The notes: generated from the sequence alone by a model not told the origin. Positions 1 to 5,776 are shown, counted from the stretch's first letter. The stretch: DNA of 13,904 nt from Bryobacterales bacterium (GCA_003517725.1 DOZZ01000320.1:1-13904), one strand, 5' to 3'. Program-made: numbers and translations.

Positions 1-267
1 GGCCGTCCCTTTCAGGGGGGTACTCATCGGGTTTGGTGGGCGGCGTTGGCCGAGGCGCAGGTATCCCGCGAGTTGTTGGCGCGAGTGTTGGCGCTAGGCG
101 AGCCTAACGTAGCGCATGCCGGGCGTGTCGATCAGCGCGCCGCCTGGTTTGTGAAGGATTGGCGTAACTCAGGCAGAGGCGCGGCGGACAGTCAGAGCCA
201 GTACTGCAGCGGTCAGCCTAGCCCAGCGGGCCCACTGAACGCAAGCGTATTCTATGCTGGAAGGCGC
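1..267. other. Upstream region without a supported gene
   Basis: A reading frame stays open from a TTG at 46 into the kinase gene, but the part before 268 does not resemble the kinase family and runs through a dispersed repeat (25-77), so I treat it as non-coding. Apart from the repeat I see only a short palindrome, TAGGC-GA-GCCTA, near 91-102. No convincing sigma-70 promoter was found. Confidence 0.6.
25..77 (+). repeat. Degenerate direct repeat, copy A
   Basis: This segment aligns with 4895-4948 in the same orientation. By hand alignment 47 of 55 columns are identical, with three single-base gaps. The best conserved blocks are TGGGCGGCGTT and CGCGAG. Similarity may continue to about base 90 (TGTTG followed by GCGC). 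The copy lies close to the window edge, so the full unit may extend beyond what can be seen. Confidence 0.75.
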
Positions 268-1098
268 ATGCCGCTCGACGCCCGCCGTTACCTGAGGAAG
301 ATGCGCGGCGGCGCGCAGGCGCACCTCATCGAGTGCAGCGACGGAAACGCTTACGTCGTCAAGTTTCTGAATAACCCGCAGCACCGGCGCATTCTGGTGA
401 ATGAGCTGATCGCCTCGGCCCTGTTGCAGCACCTTCAGATTGCCGCGCCCGAGACCGCGCTGATCCGCATCGGCCCGGACTTCCTGAGCGCCCACCCCGA
501 AGTCGGCATGGACCTGGGCGCACAGCGCGTCCCGCCTCTCCACGGCTGGCATTTCGGATCGCGCTACCCCGGCGACCCGGCCACCACCGCGGTCTACGAC
601 TTTGTGCCCGATGCCATGCTCGAGCAGCTAGCCAACCCGCGCGATTTTCTGGGCATTCTGGTCTTCGACAAGTGGACCGCCAACTCCGACGGCCGCCAGG
701 CGATCTTCTTTCGCGCCCGCCTGCGCGACTGGGACGGTCAGGCACACCCCCAGCGCATGGGCTTCGTTGCGCTCATGATGGACCACGGCTTCATCTTCAA
801 CGGCCCGCACTGGGATTTTCCGGAGTCGGCCGCGCAGGGGCTCTATCCGCGGCGCTCGGTGTATCAGGCGGTGCGCTCGCTGCTCGACTTCGAGCCTTGG
901 CTGGAACGCGTGCTGCACTTCCCGGAGCAGGTCTTCGACAGCGCGTGGAAGGCGGTACCGCCCGAGTGGATCGAGCACGAGGAAGCACAACTCGAAGCCA
1001 CGCTCGAAAAGCTCTGGAAGCGCCGCGCCCGCGTGGATCAATTGGTTGACGAAGTCCGTCGTGGCCGGATGAGCCCGTTTCCGAACTGGCCCGCGTAA
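268..1098 (+). CDS. HipA-like kinase domain protein (no HipB partner)
   Basis: The predicted protein has 276 residues and resembles the stand-alone HipA-like kinase family (HipA_2 type), distantly related to the HipA toxin kinase. Visible features are a glycine-containing start (MRGGAQAHL, about 12-20), a candidate ATP-binding lysine (VVK, K32), a catalytic-loop-like DKWTANSDGRQ (134-144) with D134, N139 and D141, and a metal-binding-like MMDHG (170-174). The arginine/glutamate-rich C-terminus looks helical. I chose the ATG at 268, which has GGAAGG at 259-264, because the upstream extension covers a repeat; the ATG at 301 is an alternative. No antitoxin-like HipB gene is adjacent, so a toxin-antitoxin role is not supported. 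The substrate is unknown. The next gene follows in the same direction after 80 bases. Confidence 0.8.
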   Translation: MPLDARRYLRKMRGGAQAHLIECSDGNAYVVKFLNNPQHRRILVNELIASALLQHLQIAAPETALIRIGPDFLSAHPEVGMDLGAQRVPPLHGWHFGSRYPGDPATTAVYDFVPDAMLEQLANPRDFLGILVFDKWTANSDGRQAIFFRARLRDWDGQAHPQRMGFVALMMDHGFIFNGPHWDFPESAAQGLYPRRSVYQAVRSLLDFEPWLERVLHFPEQVFDSAWKAVPPEWIEHEEAQLEATLEKLWKRRARVDQLVDEVRRGRMSPFPNWPA

Positions 1099-1149
1099 AC
1101 CGTCCGCGAGTGGCTAATCGCTTGCTCCGATCTCGTCAGGGCCCCTCCC

Positions 1150-1165
1150 GATGCCCTCCGGCATC
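1150..1165 (+). promoter_or_regulatory. Small hairpin just before a ribosome binding site
   Basis: GATGCC-CTCC-GGCATC forms a 6-bp stem with a 4-base loop. It ends directly against the TGAGG (1166-1170) that serves the ATG at 1179. It could modulate translation initiation or be the remnant of a weak terminator of the kinase gene; there is no T-run. Confidence 0.4.
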
Positions 1166-1178
1166 TGAGGACCGAGCG

Positions 1179-1847
1179 ATGCAGGCCGAACCGCAAATGG
1201 AACGCGCGGTCACGATTCCACCGGTGGAACTTTCCGGTGATCTGGTCATCCCAGCCACGGCCGCCGGGGTCGTGGTGTTCGCGCACGGCAGCGGCAGCAG
1301 CCGCCACAGCTCGCGCAATCGCTATGTGGCCCGCGTGTTGCAGCAGGGTGGCCTGGCAACGCTGTTGATGGATCTTTTGACCGCCGAGGAAGAGCAGTCC
1401 GACCGGCGGACGGCTCACCTGCGTTTCGACATTCCGCTGCTCGCCGCACGGCTGGTGCACGCCACGGATTGGCTGGCTCGGAATTCCGATACCGTGAAGC
1501 TCCGCATCGGCTATTTCGGGGCCAGCACGGGAGCCGCAGCTGCACTGGTGGCCGCCGCTGAGCGTCCCGATCGCGTCGGAGCGGTAGTATCGCGCGGTGG
1601 ACGGCCCGATCTGGCGGGACCGGCGCTGGCGCGTGTCGCGGCGCCCACGCTGCTCATCGTCGGCGGGCGCGATGATGTGGTGCTTGAGCTGAACCGGCGT
1701 GCGCTGGCGCGGCTACGTGGCCAGACTCGTATCGAGATTGTGCAAGGCGCGACACATTTGTTTGAAGAACCGGGTACGCTCGAGCGCGTGGCCGACCTGG
1801 CCTTGGTTTGGTTTCGGCGTAATCTGGCAAGCGAAAAAGTAAGCTGA
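1179..1847 (+). CDS. Alpha/beta hydrolase, dienelactone hydrolase-like
   Basis: The 222-residue protein is a compact, probably cytoplasmic alpha/beta hydrolase; I see no signal peptide. The nucleophile elbow is GASTG with Ser116. The oxyanion-hole strand ends in FAHGSGSS (34-41). The likely acid is Asp165 or Asp166 in GGRDD, and the likely base is His193 in GATHLF, so the triad is in the usual order. Close relatives are annotated as dienelactone hydrolase family proteins and are sometimes fused to or beside phosphoribosyltransferases; no such domain is present here. The start at 1179 is favoured by TGAGG at 1166-1170; a GTG at 1110 would add 23 atypical residues, and the ATG at 1197 is a second option. 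The substrate cannot be inferred. Confidence 0.85.
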   Translation: MQAEPQMERAVTIPPVELSGDLVIPATAAGVVVFAHGSGSSRHSSRNRYVARVLQQGGLATLLMDLLTAEEEQSDRRTAHLRFDIPLLAARLVHATDWLARNSDTVKLRIGYFGASTGAAAALVAAAERPDRVGAVVSRGGRPDLAGPALARVAAPTLLIVGGRDDVVLELNRRALARLRGQTRIEIVQGATHLFEEPGTLERVADLALVWFRRNLASEKVS

Positions 1848-1936
1848 CAACGCGAGGGCAAATGGAACCGAAACATTACAGCAGAAGCACGGACACCGTT
1901 GAAAATGGCCAAGCATGTGCTGCGATTTACTCTATC

Positions 1937-1944
1937 GGAAGGTG
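1937..1944 (+). promoter_or_regulatory. Shine-Dalgarno sequence deciding the BON gene start
   Basis: GGAAGGTG sits 6 bases before the ATG at 1951. It supports this start over the in-frame ATG at 1915, which would add 12 unrelated residues. Confidence 0.75.
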
Positions 1945-1950
1945 AAAATT

Positions 1951-2496
1951 ATGCGTAAAGAACTCGGTATTCTTGGCGGTCTTGGTCTGGGCGCCGGGCT
2001 TGTCTATCTGCTCGATCCACATCGCGGGAAACGCCGCCGCGCCGTGGCTCGGGACAAGGCGAAACATATCTGGCGTGTTTCTGAAAAGGCCGTTAAGACA
2101 ACATCCCGCGACTTGGGCAACCGCGCGCGGGGTTTGGTGGCAGCAGTCAAGCCGGCTGGCACGAAGGAGGTTTCCGATGAAGTACTGGCCGATCGCGTGC
2201 GGTCTGCGATGGGCCACGCAGTTTCGACTTCAGGAGCGATCCAGGTCACCGCTAATCAGGGAAAAGTGACGCTGGTCGGATCCGTACTTAAGAAAGAACT
2301 TCCCGGACTGCTGGCCAAAGTCTCTTCGGTGCGGAACGTGAGCGAAGTTCTGAACCGGCTTAGCGTGCAGGACACCAATCCGGCAAAACGGCGTTGGCTC
2401 AAGCCGCTCCTGTGGACTGCCGGAAGCGCGCTCGCCGTGCTCGGCGGAAGCCATCCCGCCACTCGCGGGCGGATGAGGAGGATTTTGGGAACTTAA
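1951..2496 (+). CDS. Membrane-anchored BON-domain protein
   Basis: The 181-residue protein starts with a glycine-rich hydrophobic segment (about 5-21) followed by a basic stretch (DPHRGKRRRA). This is the YtxH-like layout of small envelope stress proteins, with the rest probably on the cytoplasmic side. A lysine-rich linker leads to a BON (OsmY/nodulation) domain at about 77-140, recognised from SDEVLADRVRSAM, the central IQVTANQGKVTLVGSV and the closing VRNVSEVLNRL. A second hydrophobic stretch (about 152-166) near the C-terminus may be another membrane segment. BON domains bind phospholipid or envelope components and are common in osmotic stress proteins. The gene leads a cluster with Hsp20 and a DUF892 protein. 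Its stop codon lies inside a 16-bp tandem duplication. Confidence 0.82.
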   Translation: MRKELGILGGLGLGAGLVYLLDPHRGKRRRAVARDKAKHIWRVSEKAVKTTSRDLGNRARGLVAAVKPAGTKEVSDEVLADRVRSAMGHAVSTSGAIQVTANQGKVTLVGSVLKKELPGLLAKVSSVRNVSEVLNRLSVQDTNPAKRRWLKPLLWTAGSALAVLGGSHPATRGRMRRILGT

Positions 2497-2513
2497 CATT
2501 TTGGGAACTTATC
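2482..2513 (+). repeat. 16-bp tandem duplication across the BON gene stop
   Basis: Copy 1 (2482-2497) is ATTTTGGGAACTTAAC and copy 2 (2498-2513) is ATTTTGGGAACTTATC. They differ at one base in sixteen. The BON stop codon TAA (2494-2496) is in copy 1, and copy 2 runs up to the hsp20 ribosome binding site. Confidence 0.92.
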
Positions 2514-2518
2514 AAGGA

Positions 2519-2524
2519 AAGGAG
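2519..2524 (+). promoter_or_regulatory. Shine-Dalgarno sequence deciding the hsp20 start
   Basis: AAGGAG, 7 bases before the ATG at 2532, fixes the start there. The longer open frame from a TTG at 2394 overlaps the BON gene and has no comparable signal. Confidence 0.85.
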
Positions 2525-2531
2525 AACAGCG

Positions 2532-3158
2532 ATGTCGGAAGTAAACGTAGAAAAGAAAAGTTCCGGGAACCGTGAGCCGCAAGGCTCGCGGGATCTGCAA
2601 CGGCGGCAGGATCAGGGCGTCGCGGGCAGAGGCGAGTTTTCTTCGCCGTTCTGGCGCGACCCGCTGGATCTGTTCACGATGAGTCCGTTCACGCTGATGA
2701 GGCGTTTCAGCGAGGACATGGACCGCGCCTTCTCGGGCGGCGCGTCTGGTTTCGGCGGTCTGTGGTCGCCCGCCATCGAGGTTTCCGAGCGCGAAGGTAA
2801 GATGATCGTCCATGCCGATCTACCCGGCTTGAATAAAGAAGAAGTGAAGGTCGACGTCACGGACGACAGTCTCACCATCCAGGGCGAGCGCAAACGCGAG
2901 CACGAAGAGAAGGGCCAGGGGTTCCGCCGGTCCGAGCGCAGTTATGGCAGCTTTTACCGGTCGATTCCACTGCCGCAGGGGGCCAACACCGAGGAGGCCC
3001 GCGCTAAGTTCGAAAACGGCGTGCTGGAAATCTCGATCCCGGTACCGGCCGCACAGCAGCGAAGCCGGAGTATCTCCATCGAATCCGGCGGCCCTGAAAA
3101 GAGACAGCCGGCGTCGGCCGGTTCCGCCGCGCAAGAGCGCGACACGAAGGCTGGCTAA
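2532..3158 (+). CDS. Hsp20 family small heat shock protein
   Basis: The 208-residue protein is an ATP-independent holdase chaperone of the alpha-crystallin family, acting in the cytoplasm as oligomers. The N-terminal arm (1-78) is polar, then aromatic (FWRDPLDLF, FGGLW). The alpha-crystallin domain spans about 79-171, opening with PAIEVSEREGKMIVHADLPG and closing with the signature GVLEISIP (163-170). An I-x-I motif (ISI, 181-183) follows, the usual contact that locks dimers into larger assemblies. The tail is polar and rich in Ala, Gly, Lys and Glu, and is longer than in the smallest family members. It lies 35 bases after the BON gene and 23 before the DUF892 gene, so co-transcription is likely. 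No CIRCE or ROSE-type element was recognised upstream. Confidence 0.95.
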   Translation: MSEVNVEKKSSGNREPQGSRDLQRRQDQGVAGRGEFSSPFWRDPLDLFTMSPFTLMRRFSEDMDRAFSGGASGFGGLWSPAIEVSEREGKMIVHADLPGLNKEEVKVDVTDDSLTIQGERKREHEEKGQGFRRSERSYGSFYRSIPLPQGANTEEARAKFENGVLEISIPVPAAQQRSRSISIESGGPEKRQPASAGSAAQERDTKAG

Positions 3159-3169
3159 TTTGAACCACC

Positions 3170-3175
3170 AGGAGG
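3170..3175 (+). promoter_or_regulatory. Strong Shine-Dalgarno sequence of the DUF892 gene
   Basis: A consensus AGGAGG lies 6 bases before the ATG at 3182, the strongest such site in the plus-strand block. It suggests high translation of this gene. Confidence 0.85.
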
Positions 3176-3181
3176 TTTCTT

Positions 3182-3697
3182 ATGAAAATGCAAACGCTTA
3201 ACGATCTCTATCTCACTGAGCTTCACGACCTTTACGACGCCGAGAACCAGATTCTCAAGGCGCTCCCGAAGATGGCCGAATCCGCTTCCTCGGCGGAGCT
3301 TCGCAGCGCCTTCCAGGAACATCTTGACCAGACCCGGACGCACGTCGCGCGCCTCGAAGAAATTTTCACCATGCATGGCGAAAAGATCAAAGGCGAGAAG
3401 TGCGCGGGAATCGAAGGCATCCTCAAGGAAGGCAAGGAACTGATGGACGAGGACGCCCAGCCCATGGTTCGTGATGCCGCTCTTATCGCCGCGGCGCAGA
3501 GAGTGGAACACTATGAAATCGCCGTCTACGGTTGCGTGCGCACGTACGCGCAACAGCTGGGCTTCGACCGCGCCGCCAATCTGCTTCAAACCACCCTGCG
3601 GGAGGAAGAGCAAACCGACAAGAAGCTCACCGGCATCGCCGAGTCTCGGGTGAACGTGGAAGCGACCCGCACGGCCGGCGGGACTTACCGGGAGTAA
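3182..3697 (+). CDS. Ferritin-like DUF892 (YciE/YciF family) protein
   Basis: The 171-residue protein is a typical full-length member of the DUF892/YciE family, a four-helix bundle of the ferritin-like fold. Family hallmarks visible are LNDLYLTELHDLYDAENQIL in helix A, FQEHLDQTRTHVARLEEIF in helix B, a third helix with QRVEHYEIAVYG, and REEEQTDKKL in helix D. Candidate metal ligands are Glu21, Glu46, His54, the Glu and His of VEHYE, and the glutamates of REEE; the exact set needs a structure. Family members are linked to general and oxidative stress, but their chemistry is not firmly established. It is probably the last gene of the BON-hsp20 operon. Its stop codon is only 3 bases from that of the convergent SDR gene. 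Confidence 0.93.
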   Translation: MKMQTLNDLYLTELHDLYDAENQILKALPKMAESASSAELRSAFQEHLDQTRTHVARLEEIFTMHGEKIKGEKCAGIEGILKEGKELMDEDAQPMVRDAALIAAAQRVEHYEIAVYGCVRTYAQQLGFDRAANLLQTTLREEEQTDKKLTGIAESRVNVEATRTAGGTYRE

Positions 3698-3700
3698 CGT

Positions 3701-4513
3701 TCAGCCCGTCTCCGCGACGGACTGCTCTTCAGCGATGCTGGCCGGAATGCCTTCGCGGTAAGAGCGGTAGCGCAGCGTGACGTCCAGGACGCGCCGCACC
3801 GCCGATCCGTCGACCTTACGGTCGGTCCGGCGCGTTTCGGGAAGCCGTTCGGCCGCAACCACGGGCGGCAGCGGTAGACTCAGCAACTCAGCGCAAAACG
3901 TCGCGATCTCCAGAGCCGTGCATGGCTCTTCATCGGCCACGGGCCACGCACCGCCTGCATCGGACAGAAGCGCGGCGGCGGTCAGCGCGGCGAGGTCATC
4001 CACATGGATGCGGCTGGTGAACGCCTGGCAGTCGGACGGCAGCGCAAAGCGTCCTTCGCGCAAGGCGGTATGCACGCCGCGGAAAGGCCCATAGATCGCG
4101 GCCGGACGCAGCACCATGGAACGCGGCTCCGCCAGCACCGCGCGTTCAGCCTCCACCCGCAGTAGTTCGCGCGGGCCGCGCGGGGAAACCGGCGTGTGCT
4201 CATCCACGCGCTTTGTGGCGCCATAGACACCGGTCGTCGACAGATACACCAGGCGGCGCGCGCCGCGCACCGCTGCGATCAGGTCCCGCGTGGGATCAAA
4301 CCAATAGCCGGCGTCGGTGCGCAATGTCGGCACCGAAAGCAGCACCCGCGTCTCGGGCGTAGTGCCGTCGCGTATGGCTCGCAGCTGGGCGTGGTTGCGG
4401 CAGTCGAAGCCCTCCCGCCGGCGGTAGCCTTGCACTGTGTAGCCCTGCCGCTCCAGAACCGCAGCCACGCGGCCGCCGGTATATCCGCATCCCAGAATCA
4501 CTACGTCGGCCAT
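3701..4513 (-). CDS. YeeZ-like atypical SDR / NAD(P)-dependent epimerase-like protein
   Basis: The 270-residue protein has an N-terminal Rossmann fold: MADVVILGCGYTGGR carries a GxGxxGG nucleotide-binding loop (8-14). YLSTTGVYG (90-98) is the usual strand preceding the active site, and RPAAIYGP and RIHVDDLA match the epimerase/SDR family. The usual YxxxK catalytic pair is missing; RELLRVEAERAVL stands in its place, as in the atypical SDRs related to E. coli YeeZ. It therefore probably binds NAD(P) but its reaction is unknown. The start at 4513 places the Rossmann strand at the very N-terminus. I see no Shine-Dalgarno sequence in front, so it may be weakly translated or leaderless. A longer frame to 4615 would overlap the divergent gene. 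Confidence 0.85.
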   Translation of the reverse strand: MADVVILGCGYTGGRVAAVLERQGYTVQGYRRREGFDCRNHAQLRAIRDGTTPETRVLLSVPTLRTDAGYWFDPTRDLIAAVRGARRLVYLSTTGVYGATKRVDEHTPVSPRGPRELLRVEAERAVLAEPRSMVLRPAAIYGPFRGVHTALREGRFALPSDCQAFTSRIHVDDLAALTAAALLSDAGGAWPVADEEPCTALEIATFCAELLSLPLPPVVAAERLPETRRTDRKVDGSAVRRVLDVTLRYRSYREGIPASIAEEQSVAETG

Positions 4514-4573
4514 AGTGTTAGTCTGGCATCGAGCGCGTTTCGAACAACAACGCCGCGAGGGAAAGGGACCAGG
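4514..4573. promoter_or_regulatory. Divergent intergenic region
   Basis: These 60 bases separate the SDR gene (minus) from the small-protein gene (plus), so both promoters would have to lie here or within the neighbouring coding sequence. No good -35/-10 pair was recognised on either strand. AAGGGA (4563-4568) is a plausible ribosome binding site for the plus-strand gene. Confidence 0.4.
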
Positions 4574-4807
4574 ATGGACGAGAAGGTTGTGAAGGCGAGC
4601 GAAGAGACTCCGCATGGGCCGTCGCGCAGCACCGACGAGGTGGCGCTGGAGATGATGAAGTTCATCGCGGTAACCACGGGCTATGGCAAGACCACTGGCG
4701 GCGGGACGGCCGGTTTTTCACCAAAACTGGCGGCCAAGGGCCCGGAAGAGTACGCCGAGGCGCTGATCACGCTGTTCGAGCGCTGCCGGAAAGCGGTCAG
4801 AGGCTAA
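4574..4807 (+). CDS. Small conserved-looking protein of unknown function
   Basis: I do not recognise this 77-residue protein. It has a polar N-terminus (about 1-20), a central helix-like piece (DEVALEMMKFIAVTTGYG) followed by a glycine/threonine-rich turn (GKTTGGGTAGF), and a C-terminal amphipathic helix (EEYAEALITLFERCRKAV). The turn GYGKTTGGG faintly recalls a P-loop, but the spacing is wrong and I do not claim nucleotide binding. No signal peptide or membrane segment is seen, so it should be cytoplasmic. Support for a real gene comes from protein-like composition, an ATG with AAGGGA five bases upstream, and its placement as the divergent partner of the SDR gene. It converges on the H1-like gene, with a terminator between them. 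Confidence 0.6.
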   Translation: MDEKVVKASEETPHGPSRSTDEVALEMMKFIAVTTGYGKTTGGGTAGFSPKLAAKGPEEYAEALITLFERCRKAVRG

Positions 4808-4822
4808 AAGCAGGTTCGAGCT

Positions 4823-4865
4823 CGGCCGCCGGATTCGTGTCCCCTTCGGCCGATCTTCGTGTCCC
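4823..4865 (+). repeat. Imperfect short tandem repeat
   Basis: Two units, 4823-4843 and 4847-4865, both start CGGCCG and end TTCGTGTCCC; the second is two bases shorter. It lies in the non-coding stretch 4808-5074, just before repeat copy B. Its function is unknown. Confidence 0.55.
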
Positions 4866-4894
4866 GCTGATCTCCGTCGGGATGTGGCGCGGCC

Positions 4895-4948
4895 CATCGG
4901 GGTTTGTGGGCGGCGTTTGCCGAGGGCGCAGTTGTCTCGCGAGCTGTT
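4895..4948 (+). repeat. Degenerate direct repeat, copy B
   Basis: This is the partner of 25-77 in the same orientation (47 of 55 aligned columns identical). It lies in a 267-base stretch without a gene (4808-5074) that also holds a short tandem repeat and a terminator. The two copies are about 4.87 kb apart and enclose the stress block. Confidence 0.75.
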
Positions 4949-5012
4949 AACGTGTTGCGGCGCATCGAAAGAGTGAACGCTCCCGTAAGCCGGGCAAGGG
5001 GTAAAGAACAAA

Positions 5013-5045
5013 AAAGAGCCGGACGACACTATCGTCCGGCTCTTT
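5013..5045 (-). terminator. Rho-independent terminator of the H1-like gene
   Basis: A perfect 14-bp stem (AAAGAGCCGGACGA / TCGTCCGGCTCTTT) encloses a 5-base loop. Read on the minus strand the stem is followed by a run of T, because the plus strand has A's to its left. It lies 29 bases after the stop codon of the H1-like gene. It may also stop transcription of the convergent small-protein gene, although the T-run on that side is short. Confidence 0.92.
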
Positions 5046-5074
5046 GGTTGCGAAGTGGAATGTGAAAGAAGAGT

Positions 5075-5674
5075 CTAGCGGCTTTTCTTGACGGCCTTCT
5101 TGGAGGCCGCTTTCTTCACGGCCTTTTTGGGCGCCGCTTTCTTGACCGCTTTTTTGGCGGCGGCCTTTTTCACGGCCTTCTTGGGGGCAGCCTTCTTAGG
5201 GGCAGTCTTCTTCGTTGCTTTCTTCGTCGCGGTTTTTGTCACAGCTTTTTTGGCAGGCGCTTTAACAGCTTTCTTCGGCGCGGCTTTCTTTGCGGCAGCT
5301 TTGCGGGCCACGGTCTTGGGTCCCGATTTCTTCTTAACCGCGGCTTTCTTGGCTGGGGCCGTGGGGGCCGGAGCCTTGGTTGCTGCTACCTTGGGAGCCG
5401 TTGAAGCGCTGGTGCTCTTCTCCTTTTTGGCTGGCTTTTTGGCAGGAGGTTTTACCTGAGCAGTCTGGCTTGTTTCCGAAGCCGGAAGACTTCCCGGTTC
5501 CTTCATCGATGGAACTGGTGCGCCCTTCGGCGCTTCGTCCTCATCTTCATCTTCGTCTTCGTCCTGGTCGTCGAAGTCGTCGAGCTTGGAATCGTCTCCG
5601 CTATCCTCTTCATAGCCCGGAAAATCATCCATCTCTTCTTCGTCTTTCGGAGCAAGCATCAGGTCATCAAACAT
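5075..5674 (-). CDS. Histone H1-like Lys/Ala-rich protein with an acidic N-terminal domain
   Basis: The 199-residue protein has two opposite halves. Residues 11-47 are strongly acidic, ending in a DE-repeat (about 38-47). After a proline/serine linker, about 75-199 is almost entirely Lys, Ala and Pro with repeats of the form KKAxxKKAxKK and ends in KKSR. The basic half matches histone H1 C-terminal tails and bacterial H1-like (HctB/AlgP-type) proteins, which bind DNA without sequence preference. The acidic head is not part of the common H1-like layout and may tune DNA binding or mimic DNA. The start at 5674 has AGGAGG 8 bases upstream; a longer frame to 5737 runs through the promoter. The gene is monocistronic, with its own promoter and a strong terminator. 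Confidence 0.85.
   Translation of the reverse strand: MFDDLMLAPKDEEEMDDFPGYEEDSGDDSKLDDFDDQDEDEDEDEDEAPKGAPVPSMKEPGSLPASETSQTAQVKPPAKKPAKKEKSTSASTAPKVAATKAPAPTAPAKKAAVKKKSGPKTVARKAAAKKAAPKKAVKAPAKKAVTKTATKKATKKTAPKKAAPKKAVKKAAAKKAVKKAAPKKAVKKAASKKAVKKSR
5090..5340 (-). repeat. Low-complexity coding repeats in the H1-like gene
   Basis: The DNA consists of degenerate units of about 15-27 bases encoding KKA, KKAA and KKAV blocks. On the plus strand it reads as repeated GGCCTTCTTG/GGCTTTCTT words. Such tracts can expand or contract by slippage, so repeat number may differ between strains. Confidence 0.8.
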
Positions 5675-5682
5675 TTTGTATG

Positions 5683-5688
5683 CCTCCT
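5683..5688 (-). promoter_or_regulatory. Shine-Dalgarno sequence deciding the H1-like start
   Basis: A perfect AGGAGG on the minus strand lies 8 bases before the ATG at 5674. It excludes the longer frame and suggests strong translation. Confidence 0.85.
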
Positions 5689-5709
5689 GTTTACGGCACG
5701 TTACCCAAT

Positions 5710-5737
5710 AGCATATCCGTTTTTCTAAGATTCGCAA
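5710..5737 (-). promoter_or_regulatory. Putative sigma-70 promoter of the H1-like gene
   Basis: On the minus strand TTGCGA (5732-5737) and TATGCT (5710-5715) are 16 bases apart, in an AT-rich stretch between the upstream terminator and the gene. The predicted 5' leader would be about 28-30 bases. This is a consensus match only. Confidence 0.4.
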
Positions 5738-5752
5738 GCATTTAGAAACAGA

Positions 5753-5776
5753 AAATCCGGCGCGAGGGCCGGATTT
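5753..5776 (-). terminator. Terminator of the lytic transglycosylase gene
   Basis: AAATCCGGC (5753-5761) pairs with GCCGGATTT (5768-5776) around a 6-base loop. On the minus strand it is followed by TCTGTTTC after the TTT of the stem. It lies 36 bases past the stop codon at 5813. Confidence 0.7.

Noticed and set aside
46..267. Longer N-terminus for the HipA-like kinase (TTG start at 46)
   Set aside because: The extension overlaps the dispersed repeat at 25-77, has no family resemblance, and an ATG with GGAAGG upstream lies at 268.
268..1847. HipA kinase plus neighbour as a toxin-antitoxin pair
   Set aside because: The neighbour is an alpha/beta hydrolase with an intact catalytic triad, not an HTH antitoxin.
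1863..1905. ECF-sigma-like promoter (GGAAC at 1863) upstream of the BON gene
   Set aside because: No matching -10 element at proper spacing was found; GGAAC also recurs in the 2482-2513 duplication, so the motif alone is weak.
4600..4740. P-loop ATPase motif in the 77-residue protein (GYGKTTGGG)
   Set aside because: It does not fit GxxxxGK[ST] spacing and no Walker B strand follows.
5090..5340. CRISPR-like or satellite array
   Set aside because: The repeats are degenerate, have no unique spacers of constant length, and are in frame with Lys/Ala coding.
5088..5459. Plus-strand frame rich in Phe, Leu and Ala opposite the H1-like gene, looking like a membrane protein
   Set aside because: The hydrophobic repeat is simply the reverse reading of Lys/Ala codons (AAG becomes CTT). 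The AGGAGG and terminator support the minus strand.
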